In this document: positions 51,295 to 62,750 of the stretch, in pieces | Numbering within the stretch: position 1 is the first letter of the stretch | How the letters are laid out: each line of letters begins with the position of its first letter | DNA from: an uncultured Gammaproteobacteria bacterium | GTDB taxonomy: Bacteria > Pseudomonadota > Gammaproteobacteria > Arenicellales > Poriferihabitantaceae | Length of the DNA stretch: 64,000 nucleotides | Reading direction: 5' to 3' | Assembly (NCBI GenBank): GCA_937992195.1 | Contig: CALKKV010000017.1 | Location: forward strand, 51,476-115,475 | Program-made: the position numbers and the translations under genes | The notes under the pieces: generated by a model | Seen by the model: only the letters and a program-made list of their open reading frames with translations | Told to the model about the DNA's origin: nothing | Databases searched by the model: none

Positions 51295-53853
51295 ATGGCT
51301 GCTGCGAAAAAGAAAAAGGCTACTCGCAAGAAGAAGGTGACTTCGCGTAAGCGATCAGTGAAAGGCGGCACTCCCACAGAGAAGGCCGCGAGAAAACCCG
51401 CATTTTTCTTACCACTGATAGGCCGGCTGATTATCGCCAGCTTGTTTTGTGTGGGTATCGCATTTATCTATCTCGATAGACAAATCACAGAACGATTCCG
51501 AGAGGGCGTGCATCCTCAGCCTGCACACCTTTTTGCGCGTTCTCATCAAATTAGAATAGGCTTAGGTCCAGATCAAAAACAACTGATTCGCACTCTTGAT
51601 TATCTAGGGTATCGATCGGTAAAAAAAATAGCCGGCCCTGGAACGTATGTCACGGTAGGCAATCAGATGGATCTGCACCTGAACCCTGTGCCGACCGCAC
51701 CAGACCAACCCTCACTGCTTCGAATCGGCTTTTCGGACAACCTTGTGAGTCAGCTGCTTGATCATCAGACCGGAGAGAATATTGAACAGGTCAGTCTCGA
51801 GCCCGAACAAATAGGTAGCCTGCAGCTTGGCGCCTATGAAGACCGTATAGCGCTAAAACTACATGAAATGCCCGAGCTGCTCATTACCGCGCTACTGGCT
51901 ATGGAAGACCGCGAATTCGAAAGTCATATTGGCGTGGATATGAGCTCCATCATTCGCGCGCTTAGTAACAACCTTTTCTCGGGCAATGCGCTGCAGGGCG
52001 GTAGTACGATCACGCAGCAGCTTGTGAAAAATGTATTTCTAAGTCCCGAACGCTCCATTTCCCGCAAAGCAATCGAAGCGCTGATGGCTATTGTCATGGA
52101 GATACGCTATAGCAAATCAGAAATCCTCGAGTACTATCTCAATGAAATCTTTCTCGGCCAGTCAGGAAACCGAGCTGTTCACGGGTTTGCATTAGCCAGT
52201 GAATACTATTTCGCTCGACCTGTAGACCAACTCAAGCCCCACGAGAGCGCTTTGTTAGTTGGCATGATCCCGGCTCCTTCCTTCTACAACCCCAGGCGAC
52301 ATCCGGAACGAGCCAAGCGAAGAAGAGATCTGGTGTTAACCACACTCGCTCGTATTGGTGCGATGCCCGAGAAGACCGCCAGTGCGCTTACAAAACGACC
52401 GTTAGATATTGCACCCCATCGCGATAGTTCAAATACCCGCTTCCCAGCTTATACAGATTATTTACACCGACAGGTTCGCCAGCATTTTTCTGAAAACGTT
52501 TTACGCCGGGATGGTCTAAGCTTGTATACAACCCTAGATGCGGAAATCCAGCAGAAAGCGCAAGCGGGGTTGAGTAAAACGCTTACGCAAATTGAGAAAG
52601 ACCGCAAGTTAGAAAGTGGTGTTCTGCAGGGCGCAGTCGTCGTAATCGAGGTTGATACCGGTGATATCGTCGGGCTCGTCGGCGACCGCAAAGCTGGGTT
52701 CTCCGGCTTTAATCGCGCTATTGATTCGGAAAGGCCAATCGGATCATTAATTAAGCCGTTTGTTTATCTTACGGCGCTGGAAAAACCCGAAGCCTATTCC
52801 CTTGCGACCGTCATCGAAGATACACCTATCACCCTCGAGCCGGAAAGCGACGAGCCCTGGTCTCCCCAAAACTATGACAAAACCTACCGCGGCTCGGCAA
52901 GCATCCTGGAGTCTTTAACCCGATCCTATAATGTGCCCACGGTGAGAGTTGGGCTGGAAGTTGGTGTAGATAACGTTGCGAATACTATAGGTCGGCTGGG
53001 GGTCAAACGGTCGATTAGCCGCTTCCCTTCAATGTTGCTTGGCGCAAACGGACACTCTCCTTTGGAGATAGCGCAGATGTACCAGCCAATAGCAAACAAG
53101 GGAAACCGCATGTTACTTCGCGCTATTCAGGAAATCCGCAACCGCAGTGGCAAGTCGATAGCCAGGTTTCCAATTGAACAAGAACGCGTGATCGACGAAG
53201 GCCCTGCATACTTAATCGACTATGCGCTTAAACAAGTTGTACAGCGAGGAACTGCGGGCTCTCTTGCTCGCAGCTTCTCCCCGCAACTGCAGCTGGCTGG
53301 CAAAACCGGTACCACTGATAATTATCGTGACAGCTGGTTTGCCGGATATTCTGGTAACTTGCTTACGGTTGCCTGGGTTGGTCGCGATGACAATAAACCC
53401 GTTGGTCTCACGGGTTCCTCCGGGGCGATGCAGGTATGGCGAGAAGTTATGTCCTCCGTTTGGCTCGCGCCCTCTGAATTTAACACCCCCGACGGTATCC
53501 GTCTGGTAGAGATTGATCCTATAAGCGGATTGCTCGCTCGTCACACCTGCGAACAGCGAGTTGCGATTCCGATGTTAAAGGGCATTCGACTCAATCAGTT
53601 TGCTCCATGCGCCGGTTTTATTGGCAAGGTGCAAAGCTGGTTTAATATTAGTTTAGGCGCGCAAGTAGTCGATGAGTTTCCGCCCTTAGGTAAGCGCTCA
53701 GGAGAGATTTACGTCCATCCGGTGGAAAATGAACCGCTCGTTGAATCCAGAACGATCCCCTCTAACCCTCAACAGTCCACCGCGGTGCGCGCCAGTCAGG
53801 CATTCAATAAAAGCCCAAAGCCTGTCCAGGACCGTAGCAGTGATCGACGATAG
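51295..53853 (+). CDS. mrcB: Penicillin-binding protein 1B (bifunctional transglycosylase/transpeptidase)
   Basis: About 852 residues from the ATG at 51295; a longer reading from 51244 overlaps the DUF2007 gene. The front is Lys/Arg-rich (AAAKKKKATRKKKV), then one membrane helix (FFLPLIGRLIIASLFCVGIA, about residues 40-60), and the UB2H region. The GT51 transglycosylase has LAMEDREFESHIGVD; the transpeptidase has the SxxK (GSLIKPF), SYN (TRSYNVPTVR) and KTGTT (LAGKTGTTDNYRDS). It polymerises and cross-links peptidoglycan. Confidence 0.96.
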   Translation: MAAAKKKKATRKKKVTSRKRSVKGGTPTEKAARKPAFFLPLIGRLIIASLFCVGIAFIYLDRQITERFREGVHPQPAHLFARSHQIRIGLGPDQKQLIRTLDYLGYRSVKKIAGPGTYVTVGNQMDLHLNPVPTAPDQPSLLRIGFSDNLVSQLLDHQTGENIEQVSLEPEQIGSLQLGAYEDRIALKLHEMPELLITALLAMEDREFESHIGVDMSSIIRALSNNLFSGNALQGGSTITQQLVKNVFLSPERSISRKAIEALMAIVMEIRYSKSEILEYYLNEIFLGQSGNRAVHGFALASEYYFARPVDQLKPHESALLVGMIPAPSFYNPRRHPERAKRRRDLVLTTLARIGAMPEKTASALTKRPLDIAPHRDSSNTRFPAYTDYLHRQVRQHFSENVLRRDGLSLYTTLDAEIQQKAQAGLSKTLTQIEKDRKLESGVLQGAVVVIEVDTGDIVGLVGDRKAGFSGFNRAIDSERPIGSLIKPFVYLTALEKPEAYSLATVIEDTPITLEPESDEPWSPQNYDKTYRGSASILESLTRSYNVPTVRVGLEVGVDNVANTIGRLGVKRSISRFPSMLLGANGHSPLEIAQMYQPIANKGNRMLLRAIQEIRNRSGKSIARFPIEQERVIDEGPAYLIDYALKQVVQRGTAGSLARSFSPQLQLAGKTGTTDNYRDSWFAGYSGNLLTVAWVGRDDNKPVGLTGSSGAMQVWREVMSSVWLAPSEFNTPDGIRLVEIDPISGLLARHTCEQRVAIPMLKGIRLNQFAPCAGFIGKVQSWFNISLGAQVVDEFPPLGKRSGEIYVHPVENEPLVESRTIPSNPQQSTAVRASQAFNKSPKPVQDRSSDRR

Positions 53854-53855
53854 TA

Positions 53856-54722
53856 TTATTGAAGTGCTGAATGTTGGTGTGGGTTGGTTTCTTGATCATC
53901 GATATGTAGTACCGCTGCGAGAACTGCTCCCACCAGCATCACAATCCAGCTAACGTAAACCCAAACGAAGAAAATAGGGATAGTCGCGAGCGCGCCGTAA
54001 ATCAGTTGATATGATTTAAAATTGAGAATGTAGAGCGCAAAGCCGTATTTGGCTAACTCAAACAATAATGTCGCTACCAAAGCACCTATTACAGCGTGAC
54101 GTAACTTTACTTCAGTATTGGGTATCGCTTTGTAAAACAAAACATAACCTACTAACTCAAACAGCACCGGCATATAGCGTAAAAAGAAACCGGTGGCGGT
54201 AGCAACCAGGGATTGGTCCGATATCACTTTTAATGACAGCAAGGTGGAGCTCATAGATAAGCTCACCACCATCAGCATAGGGCCTAAGGTAATGACAGCC
54301 CAATAGGTCAGCAAGCGTTGAAACACTGCTCTGCCTTTCTTGACCCGCCAAATATCGTTGAAAGCATCTTCAATCGTGGACAATAATAATAGGGCGCTGA
54401 GTAACAACACCATAAGCCCTACCGCCGTCAGTCTGCCTGCTTTACTCGAAAACTCTTCCAGGTACTGCCTAACGGTTTCCCCAGCTGCGGGAACAAAGTT
54501 CTGAAACAAGAAGTTTTGTAGCTCTAGGGCCCACTTATCAAATACCGGAAACAGGGAGAACATCGAAAAGATCACTGTCACCAACGGCACTAGCGCCAGC
54601 AAAGTAGTAAAGGACAAAGCAGAGGCTACGCGCATACAACGGTCACTGCGAAAATGCTTAACTACACGCACCATCAGGTTCAAAACATGCATTAGAGTTG
54701 TCTTTGGCTTGTTTAAAATCAT
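53856..54722 (-). CDS. YihY/BrkB-family membrane protein (UPF0761)
   Basis: 288 residues, six membrane helices. The family pattern is visible in RVASALSFTTLLALVPLVTV near the start, then VLLLSALLLLSTIEDAFND, AVITLGPMLMVVSLSMSS, and the C-terminal FFVWVYVSWIVMLVGAVLAA. This was once called ribonuclease BN by mistake; the family has no known activity but may be a transporter. It is convergent with mrcB, three bases from its stop. Confidence 0.93.
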   Translation of the reverse strand: MILNKPKTTLMHVLNLMVRVVKHFRSDRCMRVASALSFTTLLALVPLVTVIFSMFSLFPVFDKWALELQNFLFQNFVPAAGETVRQYLEEFSSKAGRLTAVGLMVLLLSALLLLSTIEDAFNDIWRVKKGRAVFQRLLTYWAVITLGPMLMVVSLSMSSTLLSLKVISDQSLVATATGFFLRYMPVLFELVGYVLFYKAIPNTEVKLRHAVIGALVATLLFELAKYGFALYILNFKSYQLIYGALATIPIFFVWVYVSWIVMLVGAVLAAVLHIDDQETNPHQHSALQ

Positions 54723-54793
54723 GGCCGGGATGGTTGCCTATACAGATATTCGATCATATAGTATTGAAAAGTCTTAACCTACTCTAAAATACG

Positions 54794-55141
54794 ATGTCGG
54801 ATTCTATAGTGTTGTATCACAACCCTCGCTGTTCAAAGTCTCGAGAAACGCTGGCACTGCTTGAAGAAAAAGGACTTACCTTTGAAATCATTGAGTATCT
54901 GAAGCAACCGTTAGATTCAAAGCGCGTTTTAGGTTTGTCCAAAATGCTGGGCTCCCCTGTATCCGAAATGGTTCGAACCGGCGAGAGTGCCTATAAAGAG
55001 CTCGATAATCCACCGACAGATGAACGAGCGCTGGCACAACTGATCGCCAGCAACCCTATTTTATTACAACGCCCCATTGTAGTGAATGGCAAGCGCGCTG
55101 CTATCGGTCGCCCTCCTGAAGCAGTGCTAAATTTGTTTTAA
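54794..55141 (+). CDS. arsC: ArsC-family arsenate reductase (glutaredoxin-dependent type)
   Basis: 115 residues. The catalytic Cys is in YHNPRCSKSRETLAL near residue 12. The Arg triplet region is in VRTGESAYKELDN and further on in LLQRPIVVNGKRAAIGRPPE, the conserved R-P-I-V block. The family reduces arsenate to arsenite with glutathione and glutaredoxin, though similar proteins (YffB/Spx-like) have other roles. No arsB or arsR is adjacent. It is divergent from yihY. Confidence 0.9.
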   Translation: MSDSIVLYHNPRCSKSRETLALLEEKGLTFEIIEYLKQPLDSKRVLGLSKMLGSPVSEMVRTGESAYKELDNPPTDERALAQLIASNPILLQRPIVVNGKRAAIGRPPEAVLNLF

Positions 55142-55202
55142 CAGTTTGAATGTCGTGATTAAAATATAACGCTCGCAATTGTAACGCCAGGTATAACAAG
55201 TT

Positions 55203-55760
55203 ATGAAAACCGTAGAATTTACCGAAATGGCAAATGGCACTAAAGAAGATTATGCCTTTCTAGCCAAACACGAAGAGAAGTACATCGAATCACTCCCTGA
55301 TCGATTGATGAACGCCCTTGAAGAGCTGGAAGGCTCTTTCGGTGGCTATAAAATATCGCGGCTTCAACACTCATTACAGTCTGCCACACGTGCAATGGAA
55401 GCGAATGAAGATGAAGAGATGATTGTTGCAGCACTGCTTCACGATATTGGTGATCCGCTCGCGCCTCATTCCCATAGCGAAATGGCTGCCGCAATTCTTC
55501 GCCCCTATGTTTCGGAACGTATTCACTGGATTGTAAAACACCATGGCTTGTTCCAGAGTTATTACTATGCCCATCATTTCGACAATGACCGTAACGCTCG
55601 CGATATGCATAAAGATCACCCCTGGTATGACGATTGCGTTCATTTTTGCGAACACTATGATCAAAACTGTTTTGATCCAGCGTATCCGACGAAAGACTTA
55701 GCCTTTTTTCGTCCGATGGTGGAACGCGTTTTTTCTAAACAGCAAAACTTCACCCTATAA
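55203..55760 (+). CDS. HD-domain protein (COG4341 / diiron-oxygenase-like)
   Basis: 185 residues. His56 in RLQHSLQSATRA, His80-Asp81 in LLHDIGD, His89/91 in PHSHS, His113-114 in KHHG supply the HD ligands. This arrangement (Q/x-H, HD, HH) is close to PhnZ/MIOX-like mixed-valent diiron oxygenases, although COG4341 proteins are usually called predicted phosphohydrolases. Reaction unknown. Other C-terminal landmarks are DMHKDHPWYDDC and FRPMVERVFSKQ. No phosphonate genes are nearby. It lies 61 bases behind arsC. Confidence 0.78.
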   Translation: MKTVEFTEMANGTKEDYAFLAKHEEKYIESLPDRLMNALEELEGSFGGYKISRLQHSLQSATRAMEANEDEEMIVAALLHDIGDPLAPHSHSEMAAAILRPYVSERIHWIVKHHGLFQSYYYAHHFDNDRNARDMHKDHPWYDDCVHFCEHYDQNCFDPAYPTKDLAFFRPMVERVFSKQQNFTL

Positions 55761-55843
55761 AGTCGAATTGCAGAATCGCGCTCTTCTTGTGCTGAGACCT
55801 TACAACTAAAACAAAGTGTTGATATTTTGTGAACCTCCAGAAT

Positions 55844-56305
55844 ATGTTTGTTAAACGGTATTTGGTTATTGTTTTGCTTCTACTCGTTGGAGCATGTTCA
55901 CAAAAACACCCTGGGAGTTCTTTTAAGCTGCCTCCAGATGGCCCCCACTCTATTTTTATTACCGTGGAAGGAATTCAATGTTGCGAGGGTGTATTGAGAC
56001 TAGCGGTATACAATGACGCGGCATATTGGCTCAGCGAAACAGATATTGTTCGCGGTCGTTTAGGGTTTATCCAGTCTGAAACGCAGCACTTTGAAGTGCA
56101 TGGATTACCAGAAGGGAAATACGCTATTGCGGTGTTTCAAGACCTGAACAATGATAGCAAATTGAATCGAAAGCTTTGGGTTTTGCCAAAAGAGCCCTAT
56201 GGCTTTTCAAATAATGTGGGAAAGTATGGACCTGTCTCTTTTAAAAAAGCTGCTTTTTTGCTGAGCGAAGACAAACCCATTACTATTAACCTGAATTCGT
56301 TATGA
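55844..56305 (+). CDS. DUF2141 lipoprotein
   Basis: About 153 residues from the ATG at 55844 (a GTG lies five codons upstream). Lipobox LVGAC within YLVIVLLLLVGACSQ. DUF2141 core: VLRLAVYNDAAYWLSET, then FEVHGLPEGKYAIAVFQDLN, NDSKLNRKLWVLPKEPYGFS and PVSFKKAAFLL, which closely follow the family consensus of small-molecule-binding or adhesion-linked periplasmic proteins. Function is not known. It lies in front of the DUF3179 and dimethylformamidase-like genes, 12 bases from the next ATG. Confidence 0.86.
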   Translation: MFVKRYLVIVLLLLVGACSQKHPGSSFKLPPDGPHSIFITVEGIQCCEGVLRLAVYNDAAYWLSETDIVRGRLGFIQSETQHFEVHGLPEGKYAIAVFQDLNNDSKLNRKLWVLPKEPYGFSNNVGKYGPVSFKKAAFLLSEDKPITINLNSL

Positions 56306-56317
56306 GCGTATAAGTAA

Positions 56318-57259
56318 ATGAACGTCAAACATCTATTCTTCATCGCTTTTCTGCTATGCCCACCCGCTTTTGGTCAGGCATATAATGACTTTGATCTAAG
56401 CAATAGCCTGATTGATAAAAAACATATCATTCATGGAGGCCCCCCGAGAGACGGTATCCCGGCGATCTCAGATCCAAAATATGTAGCGGCGGATGAAGCT
56501 TCGTTTATGAAACCTGACGATGTAGTACTCGGTTTTAAAACGGGTAACAGTGCATTCGCCTACCCTCGCCATATTCTAAACTGGCATGAGTTAGTAAATG
56601 ATAAATCCGAAGGCAAGGGGTTTGTTATCACCTACTGCCCGCTATGCGGTAGCGGTATGGCTTTTTCTTCGGAAGTCGGTAGCGAATCTTTAGAATTTGG
56701 TGTTTCCGGACTTTTGTACAACAACGATCTGCTTTTTTATGATCGCCAAACTGAATCTCTGTGGTCGCAAATAGAGCGTCGATCGGTTTCAGGAGACTTT
56801 GCCGGCGACATACTGGAACAACTTTATTTGGAGCATACCTCCTGGCAATCATGGAAAGAGCGTTACCCAAACACTAAAGTCTTGAGCGAAGACCAGGGCT
56901 TTAGAAGAAACTATAGACATGATCCGTATACGGGTTATGAAACATCCAGCCAGCTGTTTTTTAAGTCACTATATAAAACCCCTAAAGAATTTCATACAAA
57001 AGAAAATGTATTGGGGTTAACAATTGGAGAAACGGCTAAAGCCTACCCATTTAGCGAACTGAGAAAGCAGGGGTTGTCCCGTTTCGAAGATGAGCTAGCG
57101 GGGTTTAGGTTCAATGTGATTTGGGATGCTGACGCTAATGCTGCCACGGTTGAATCCATCGACGGAAAAGCACTTACGCCTACCGTGGCATTTTGGTTTG
57201 CATGGTACAACTTTCATCCTGAAACCAAAGTCTTTAGAGCGAGTGACTCTAAGAGCTAA
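56318..57259 (+). CDS. DUF3179 exported protein
   Basis: 313 residues with a signal peptide (LFFIAFLLCPPAFGQ). The DUF3179 block is complete: YPRHILNWHELVND, then FVITYCPLCGSGMAF (CPLC), and FGVSGLLYNNDLLFYDRQTE, with LWSQIERR. A conserved Cys pair in a periplasmic protein suggests metal or thiol chemistry, but no role is established. It is the middle gene of a DUF2141-DUF3179-dimethylformamidase-like trio, all on + strand. Confidence 0.88.
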   Translation: MNVKHLFFIAFLLCPPAFGQAYNDFDLSNSLIDKKHIIHGGPPRDGIPAISDPKYVAADEASFMKPDDVVLGFKTGNSAFAYPRHILNWHELVNDKSEGKGFVITYCPLCGSGMAFSSEVGSESLEFGVSGLLYNNDLLFYDRQTESLWSQIERRSVSGDFAGDILEQLYLEHTSWQSWKERYPNTKVLSEDQGFRRNYRHDPYTGYETSSQLFFKSLYKTPKEFHTKENVLGLTIGETAKAYPFSELRKQGLSRFEDELAGFRFNVIWDADANAATVESIDGKALTPTVAFWFAWYNFHPETKVFRASDSKS

Positions 57260-57327
57260 ACAATGATTCTTTTGTTACTGATATAGTGTTTTCTAGCTGG
57301 TCATCGCAATAGTTTTAGGTAACGAGC

Positions 57328-59451
57328 TTGGGTGACTTAGAAAATTTAGTTCCACTAATCGGTTACTCTGACCGGCTATCGCTTTATCCTGGCGAAAAGA
57401 TTGAGTTCAAGGTTTCCTCTTTAATCGACGCCCCGGTCAACGCCTGGTTAACACGTTCTATTTCTGCAGACCCAAACCCGGCTGGTATTGGAATCGTAGA
57501 ACAAGAGTGTAGTGAGTTTTTTAAACCGGTTTCGTTTCAGGGACGAAACCAGCCGTTCTACCCTGGCTCTTACGGCCTCTCAAACTCTTCCGTTTCAATA
57601 AACACTAAAGCGGGCTTTGAAATCAGCGCCTGTATCTATCCTACGCTCGCTAAAGAATCGCTACAAACCATTTTAAGCGTTGGTCCCTTAAAGCTTTGCT
57701 TGCAACAGCGGTGCCTGGTTCTATTTGTTGGTCGTAACAAATATGAGTTCAGCCATTGCATTCACTACCAAGCTTGGCAACAAATCACTACTTGTTATGA
57801 CGCAACAACAAAAAATATTTGCTTCAAGTGTACCGCTGCTAACCTGTCTGAGTTGGTATTAGAGATACCGGTAGATCCTTCCCAATTCCTGTTAGAAGCG
57901 CAAGAAAAAGTCGTGGTTGGAGCCAGTTTAAACAATGGTCTGGCTGAACACTTTTTTAATGGAAAAATAGAATCTCCCTCTCTTGTGTCGCAAAGTAATG
58001 TTGTTTTAAATTGGGATTTCTCTAGAGATATTTCTACAACGATGGCGCGTTGCAATAGCGACAGCAGCTTCGACCTCTCGCTAATTAATTATCCCACTCG
58101 AGCAGTCACATCTTCTTCCTGGGACGGTTCTGAAATGTGTTGGCGACACGCACCAGATCATTATGCCGCGATTCATTTTCATGAAACGGATATTTATGAC
58201 TTTGAGTGGGACACAGATTTTCAATTTGTTTGCCCGGAAGATATGCCCTCCGGTATTTACGTCATGCATCTCCGTTGTGGTGATCATGAAGATGCGATGC
58301 CCTTCTTTCTATGTGCACCGAAAGGCAAGAACAGACACAAGCTCTGCTTGTTGGTGTCCACATTTACTTATGCAGTTTATGGAAATCACGCGCGGCCTGA
58401 TTTTAAGCCTGAGTGGAAGACGCGAATGAAAGAATGGGGCGCCTATCCCTATAATCCGGCTGAATACCCCGCCTATGGTTTATCTACTTATAACCATCAC
58501 CCCGACAAATCCGGTATCTGTCATGGCTCGCACCTGCGACCACTTTTAAACCTAAGGCCTGGTTATCTTACCTTTGGCTATGGTAAGAGTTCGGGTTTGC
58601 GTCATTTCCAGGCAGACAGCCATCTTGTCTCTTGGCTACACAACAAGGGTATTGAGTTCGATATCGTGACCGATCAGGAGTTACACGACCATGGTTCTTC
58701 TGCCATAGAAAACTATCAATGCCTTCTAACCGGGTCGCATCCTGAATATCACACCTTACAAAGCCTCGACACATTGCAGGGTTTTAGTCGCAGCGGAGGT
58801 AATTTGGTATACCTCGGAGGTAACGGATTCTATTGGAAAGTCGTCCCTCACAACGAAGCCCCTGGTTTGCTAGAAATTCGTCGCGCTGAAGATGGCATTC
58901 GGGCCTGGGCCGCTGAGCCCGGTGAATATTACAACGCTTTCGATGGCAGCTATGGCGGCTTGTGGAGACGTAACGGCAGACCACCACAGCGGTTGTGCGC
59001 TGTTGGTTTCTCTGCACAAGGAGAATTCAACGGTGCTGCTTACAGAAGAGTATGCTGCGATCCAAATTTTGATTGGGTGTTTGATGGAATAAGTCAGGAG
59101 CTAATTGGCGACTACGGTTTTAGCGGTGGCGGCGCTGCTGGTTTCGAGTTGGATCGATTCGACGAACGACTTGGCTCACCCGCAAACACAGTATTGCTTG
59201 CAAGTTCTGAAGGCCATGGCGGAGATTTTATATTGGTACCAGAAGAAACACTGACCCATCTCACCACCTGGTCAGGTGAACCGAAAGAAGATTTGATTCG
59301 TGCAGATATGGTGTATTGCGATCTGGATAATGGCGGCAAGTTATTCTCTGTCGGCTCCATTACTTTTTGCGGTAGCCTGCCATGGAACAACTTTAATAAC
59401 GATATTTCGCGTCTTCTAGAGAATGTTCTAGATCATATGATGAAAGGCTAA
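57328..59451 (+). CDS. N,N-dimethylformamidase beta subunit-like protein
   Basis: 707 residues from a TTG (no ATG/GTG fits; LENLVPLIGYSDRLSLYPG follows, the usual family start). The first ~280 residues are a beta-rich domain with a LamG-like part (SISTKAGFEIS-type text and WQQITTCYDA). The later half carries the family blocks TFTYAVYGNHARPDF, EYPAYGLSTYNHHPD and NLVYLGGNGFYWKVV. DMFase of Paracoccus uses a mononuclear iron bound by two Tyr and one Glu; the Tyr-rich blocks here are candidates. No small subunit gene is adjacent. The real substrate is unknown. Confidence 0.78.
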   Translation: MGDLENLVPLIGYSDRLSLYPGEKIEFKVSSLIDAPVNAWLTRSISADPNPAGIGIVEQECSEFFKPVSFQGRNQPFYPGSYGLSNSSVSINTKAGFEISACIYPTLAKESLQTILSVGPLKLCLQQRCLVLFVGRNKYEFSHCIHYQAWQQITTCYDATTKNICFKCTAANLSELVLEIPVDPSQFLLEAQEKVVVGASLNNGLAEHFFNGKIESPSLVSQSNVVLNWDFSRDISTTMARCNSDSSFDLSLINYPTRAVTSSSWDGSEMCWRHAPDHYAAIHFHETDIYDFEWDTDFQFVCPEDMPSGIYVMHLRCGDHEDAMPFFLCAPKGKNRHKLCLLVSTFTYAVYGNHARPDFKPEWKTRMKEWGAYPYNPAEYPAYGLSTYNHHPDKSGICHGSHLRPLLNLRPGYLTFGYGKSSGLRHFQADSHLVSWLHNKGIEFDIVTDQELHDHGSSAIENYQCLLTGSHPEYHTLQSLDTLQGFSRSGGNLVYLGGNGFYWKVVPHNEAPGLLEIRRAEDGIRAWAAEPGEYYNAFDGSYGGLWRRNGRPPQRLCAVGFSAQGEFNGAAYRRVCCDPNFDWVFDGISQELIGDYGFSGGGAAGFELDRFDERLGSPANTVLLASSEGHGGDFILVPEETLTHLTTWSGEPKEDLIRADMVYCDLDNGGKLFSVGSITFCGSLPWNNFNNDISRLLENVLDHMMKG

Positions 59452-59601
59452 CCCAAGCTTTTGCCGTCTCTCGTTCGGGCGCTTTACTATTTCGTACAAT
59501 AGAAAGAATACATAACCGAATTTTAGATACCTTAGAAATCTAAGAAACCTTACTATTTCAGTCTATTAGCAGCCGATATCGGGTCTTCATAAACTACCTA
59601 C

Positions 59602-62013
<2,412 letters not shown>

Positions 62014-62345
62014 TTAAATAACCGCATTATTTTAACATAAGTGTGGCTTTTCTGCTTTTTAACTAACCGGTATTTTTTATTTAAATCAATTAGTTACGGA
62101 GATATTTGCCGGGTAAGAGTATCGCTGCATGCTAGTTTTGTAAGGGCATCAGCTCAACAATAAATATATTTAATATTACTATTAAAAATCAAACAGATAT
62201 ATTATAAATTGATTTACACAACGATTCCCAATCGCCCTTAAACCGCTGTCTGCTTATATCCCCCTTTCCTACGAATCTCTCAGTTAGCTAAAAAGCGGCT
62301 TGTGTTAGGAAGTCTCTGCTTGCTGCAAATAGATATCCATGTCCT

Positions 62346-62361
62346 TGTTTCACGTGAAACA
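62346..62361. promoter_or_regulatory. parS site 1 (ParB-binding)
   Basis: TGTTTCACGTGAAACA, a perfect 16-bp palindrome equal to the consensus parS of chromosomal ParABS systems (TGTTNCACGTGAAACA). ParB loads here and spreads to organise the origin region for segregation. Location near dnaN/gyrB fits the usual origin-proximal placement. Confidence 0.92.
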
Positions 62362-62631
62362 TATTCTATCGAATGCGCAATATTTACCTTTAACAGTTGC
62401 CTACCCTTTTGTATCAGCTTTCCTGGCGATTGTTTATTCTGGTTTCAGCAGAATGACTAAATAGCGAGTCCCTCTTTCATATTACTCTTAGCAAATATTT
62501 GATGGTGGATTGTTAACACTACCCTTGTTCCACCTCTCTCAGGAATGCTCCAGTCATTTGCTTAGAAAACAAGGAATTTAACTAATTCGTTGCTTTACAT
62601 ATATGATTGCTTAACCTGCTAACTCTAAGCC

Positions 62632-62661
62632 AAAAAAAAGAGCCCGCTGGTTTGGGCCCTT
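62632..62661 (-). terminator. Rho-independent terminator of dnaN
   Basis: On the minus strand an 8-bp stem (AAGGGCCC / GGGCTCTT, with one G-U pair) and an 8-base loop is followed by eight T. It lies 90 bases past the dnaN stop, so dnaN is not transcribed into gyrB. Confidence 0.85.
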
Positions 62662-62722
62662 ATTTTGCTAGCTGTTTTCTGTTTTAGACGCTTAAGGCGG
62701 TCAAATCAGCTAATCTTTAAAA

Positions 62723-62738
62723 TGTTTCACGTGAAACA
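62723..62738. promoter_or_regulatory. parS site 2 (ParB-binding)
   Basis: A second perfect TGTTTCACGTGAAACA, 361 bases from the first, between the dnaN stop and its terminator. Two clustered parS sites are common near origins. The parA/parB genes are outside the window. Confidence 0.92.
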
Positions 62739-62750
62739 TGCGAATGTCCG

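Noticed and set aside
59500..59560. CTTAGA-AA-TCTAAG palindrome as gyrB/DMFase terminator
   Set aside because: The two-base loop is too tight and neither side has a U-run.
62667..62750. Remnant of recF after the dnaN stop
   Set aside because: No Walker A-like or RecF text was found in any frame; the span holds parS and the terminator.
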